Positions 61,919 through 64,000 of a stretch of DNA of 64,000 nucleotides are shown here, piece after piece. Source of the DNA: Embleya sp040629175 (GTDB lineage Bacteria > Actinomycetota > Actinomycetes > Streptomycetales > Streptomycetaceae); the NCBI RefSeq assembly GCF_040629175.1, contig NZ_JBEXUX010000006.1, forward strand, positions 1-64,000. Reading direction: 5' to 3'. The notes under the pieces were generated by a model. The model saw only the letters and a list, made by a program, of their open reading frames with translations. It was not told where the DNA came from and made no database searches. Numbering within the stretch: position 1 is the stretch's first letter; each line of letters starts with the position of its first letter. The translations under genes were made by a program, and so were the position numbers.

Positions 61919-63175
61919 CTACAAAACCTCGATGTTGGGACCCGCGCCGAGCACCCGCCGGCAGTCGAGCACGTAGTCGGCGCCGCGCAACAGATCCAGA
62001 TCGACGTCGTCGTGATCGACGAGCAGCACCACGGCGTCCGCGGCGGCCACCGTCTCCGCGGTCAACTCCACCCGCCGCAACCGGGCGTCCACGACCTGGG
62101 CGAGATCCACGTGCGGGTCCGCGGCGGTGACCTCCGCGCCCAGGTTCAGCAACAACCGGGCCACGTGCGTGGACGGCGATTCGCGGGCGTCGCCGGTGTT
62201 CTTCTTGTAGGCGAGTCCCACCAGCAACACCCGGGAGCCGTTCACCGAGCGGCGCCGGGTGTTGAACGCGGCGGTGAGCCGGCGGATCACGTAGTCCGGC
62301 ATGTGGTTGTTGACGTCGTTGGCCAACTCGACGAAACGAAAGCTTTGACCGAGCGCGCGCTGCACCCGCCAGGACAGGTACGACGGGTCGATCGGCAGGC
62401 AGTGCCCGCCGACCCCCGGCCCCGGCGTGAAGCGCAGGAAGCCGAACGGCTTGGTCGAGCAGGCGTCGATCGCCTCCCACACGTCGATGCCCAGGTCGTG
62501 GGCGAACATCGCGACCTCGTTGACGAGCGCGATGTTCACGTGCCGGAAGGTGTTCTCGATCAACTTGACCAACTCGGCCTCCTTCGGCGAGGAGACCGGC
62601 ACGACACGATCGATCAGCGAGCCGTAGAAGTCCTCCACGACCGCCAGCGAGGCGGCGTCCACCCCGGAGACCACCTTCGGCGTGTTGACCAGGTTCCAGG
62701 TCGGGTTGCCCGGGTCGATCCGCTCCGGGCTGTAGCCCAGGTGGAAGTCCCGGCCCGCGGTCAGGCCGGAGCCCTCCTCCAGGATCGGGCCGACCAATTC
62801 CTCGGTGGTGCCCGGATAGGTGGTCGATTCGAGCACCACACACGCGCCGGGCCGCAGATAGCGGGCCAGCGTGCGGGCGCACTCCTCGATGTAGCTCAGG
62901 TCCGGGACGCCCTCGCGCAGCGGCGTGGGCACGGTGATCACCGCGATGTCGTAGCCGCCCAGATCGCGCGGCTCGGTGGTGGCGCGGTAGCTGCCCGCGT
63001 CCAGGATCGCCCGCACGTGCGCGGACGGGATGTCCTCGACGTAGGACTCGCCCGCCGCCAGCCGCTTGACCCGCCCCTCGTCGACGTCGTAACCGACCAC
63101 CTCGTGGCCCACCTGGGCGGCCCGCACGGCCAGCGGCAGCCCCACATAGCCCTGACCGGCGATGACAACACGCAT
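61919..63175 (-). CDS. UDP-sugar 6-dehydrogenase (WbpA/WecC-like)
   Basis: This 418-residue NAD-dependent enzyme oxidises C6 of a UDP-sugar to a uronic acid in two steps. The NAD loop is GQGYVGLPLA. The catalytic Cys is Cys259 in GPGVGGHCLPIDP, and ENTFRHVNIALVNE and YKKNTGDARES are typical of the UDP-GlcNAc/UDP-ManNAc dehydrogenase branch rather than UDP-glucose dehydrogenase. AGGAGGGGG lies about eight bases before ATG 63175. It is convergent with the six-gene run and may provide UDP-GlcNAcA for the WbpB- and WbpE-like enzymes. Confidence 0.92.
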   Translation of the reverse strand: MRVVIAGQGYVGLPLAVRAAQVGHEVVGYDVDEGRVKRLAAGESYVEDIPSAHVRAILDAGSYRATTEPRDLGGYDIAVITVPTPLREGVPDLSYIEECARTLARYLRPGACVVLESTTYPGTTEELVGPILEEGSGLTAGRDFHLGYSPERIDPGNPTWNLVNTPKVVSGVDAASLAVVEDFYGSLIDRVVPVSSPKEAELVKLIENTFRHVNIALVNEVAMFAHDLGIDVWEAIDACSTKPFGFLRFTPGPGVGGHCLPIDPSYLSWRVQRALGQSFRFVELANDVNNHMPDYVIRRLTAAFNTRRRSVNGSRVLLVGLAYKKNTGDARESPSTHVARLLLNLGAEVTAADPHVDLAQVVDARLRRVELTAETVAAADAVVLLVDHDDVDLDLLRGADYVLDCRRVLGAGPNIEVL

Positions 63176-63231
63176 CCGAGAAACCCCCTCCTCGCGCAAC
63201 CGCCCACCCCCGAGCGGTTGGTGATGCAACG

Positions 63232-63861
63232 TCAGGCGTGGCCCGGCACGTGATCGGCACGTGGTTTGGCCACCACCCACGACGACACCAGCCCGGCCAC
63301 CCGCTCGCCGCGCACCACCGCCCCCGGAAAGCGCGAGACCAACTCGCCGCGCCGGGCCGGGAACACCCGGGGCGCCGCTCCGGCGATCCGCGATCGCAGG
63401 TGATCGGGCATCAGATGCAGTGCGGGCAACGAGGTCTGCGGATCGATCGGGTGCTCCCGGGCGGCGGCGCGCAGCCAGTAGCGCTCCGCCGAGGCGTGCA
63501 CGACATCGGCCAACCTTGCCCGCGCGGTCGGCAGCGCCAACCGGTCGAGCAGCCCGTCGCACACCACCAGGTCGCAACTCCCGGACCACTCCAGCGGATC
63601 CGCCGCCTCGTGGACCAACCACGAGGTCGAATCCGCGGATTCGGCCGCGGTCGCGACCACCCGTACGTGCGCGGGCCGCACCGGGGCGTGCCACCAGAAC
63701 TCGGCCGAGCCGCCCAGGTCCACCACCCGCAGCCGCTCGATGTCCGGGAACGCCTCGCGAAACCACAACCATCGTCGCGCCCGCGCCCCGGCTTCCACCT
63801 GCGTGCGCGCGGCGCCCGCGCGCACCGACCAGGCCCGGACCAGGCGTTGCGGCTGTGCCAT
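63232..63861 (-). CDS. Class I methyltransferase-like protein
   Basis: This 209-residue protein has a motif I-like segment RVVDLGGSAEFWW (about 45-57) and a later DLVVCDGLLDRLAL, which fit a SAM-dependent methyltransferase fold with a degenerate glycine loop. N-terminal 40 residues are basic helices. It lies 56 bases upstream of the sugar dehydrogenase gene in the same direction, so the two are probably co-transcribed and it may methylate or bind a glycan intermediate. GGGGGGA about nine bases before ATG 63861 supports the start. The family call is tentative. Confidence 0.6.
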   Translation of the reverse strand: MAQPQRLVRAWSVRAGAARTQVEAGARARRWLWFREAFPDIERLRVVDLGGSAEFWWHAPVRPAHVRVVATAAESADSTSWLVHEAADPLEWSGSCDLVVCDGLLDRLALPTARARLADVVHASAERYWLRAAAREHPIDPQTSLPALHLMPDHLRSRIAGAAPRVFPARRGELVSRFPGAVVRGERVAGLVSSWVVAKPRADHVPGHA

Positions 63862-64000
63862 CGTGCGTGATCCCCCCTGACGAGCCCGCGGCCGAGCGCC
63901 GCGGACCGCCCCTCAGGCTAGGGGGACAATCGCACCGGCACGCGGAAAACCGGCGAACCCGAGGCGACCCGGGCCCGAACATGCGAACGGCCCCGGGGAA

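Noticed and set aside
54589..63175. Sialic, legionaminic or pseudaminic acid biosynthesis cluster
   Set aside because: No NeuB-type synthase or NeuA-type CMP-transferase gene is present in the window, so the named nonulosonic pathways are not supported.

Overview
This 64 kb window is chromosomal DNA from a very high-GC actinomycete, most likely an order Streptomycetales member (Streptomyces, Kitasatospora or Embleya-like). The grounds are the GC-rich third codon positions, frequent GTG/TTG starts, ATGA/GTGA start-stop overlaps, long perfect GC stems between convergent genes, and a gene order (icmB, MoxR module, sucCD, purN-purH, folD, mdh, then tRNA-Gln, glmU, prs, rplY, pth) that recalls Streptomyces core chromosome. 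No IS element, prophage, CRISPR array or rRNA was seen.

Layout. 1-7.4 kb: cell-envelope genes (partial NlpC/P60 hydrolase, a PspC-type sensor kinase with its LuxR-type regulator, a divergent PspC/LiaF-like protein, a Xi-class glutathione transferase relative, an M23 peptidase with a repetitive tail). 7.6-17 kb: icmB, then a yehLMPQ-like module of SWIM protein, DUF5691 protein, MoxR ATPase, DUF5682 protein and VWA protein. Both Uma2-type nuclease genes here, one inside and one just after the module, are frameshifted. 17.4-33 kb: central metabolism (sucCD, purNH, folD, mdh, a glutamine-synthetase-like ligase) interleaved with membrane proteins and a membrane-anchored sigma-like protein. 33-41.6 kb: Lrp, ADP-ribosylglycohydrolase, MarR, a G-rich intergenic stretch, P450 with a small membrane partner, DD-carboxypeptidase, and the trpS-ligT-yihY run.

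41.9-48.5 kb: a dimethylargininase-like gene that seems to have lost catalytic residues sits before rocD; a lower-GC accessory patch carries a DUF397/helix-turn-helix pair and an orphan gene; a TetR gene lies beneath an acyl-CoA desaturase whose upstream region holds a clear palindrome. 48.8-53.2 kb: tRNA-Gln(UUG), glmU, prs, rplY, pth. 53.3-54.3 kb: a YwqJ-type deaminase and SUKH-3 pair that looks like a toxin/immunity couple.

54.6-63.9 kb: a nucleotide-sugar cluster with a Gfo/Idh dehydrogenase, an SDR epimerase/dehydratase, two different DegT aminotransferases, a PglD/NeuD-type acyltransferase, an MBL-fold protein carrying a C-terminal Rieske centre, and a convergent UDP-sugar 6-dehydrogenase. 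Together they could make an amino- or diamino-uronic sugar, starting from UDP-GlcNAc (the product of glmU nearby), with the MBL-Rieske protein as a possible hydroxylase. This cluster and the MoxR/VWA module are the two best candidates for undescribed biology. All family names rest on motif reading and memory of the families; no database search was possible.
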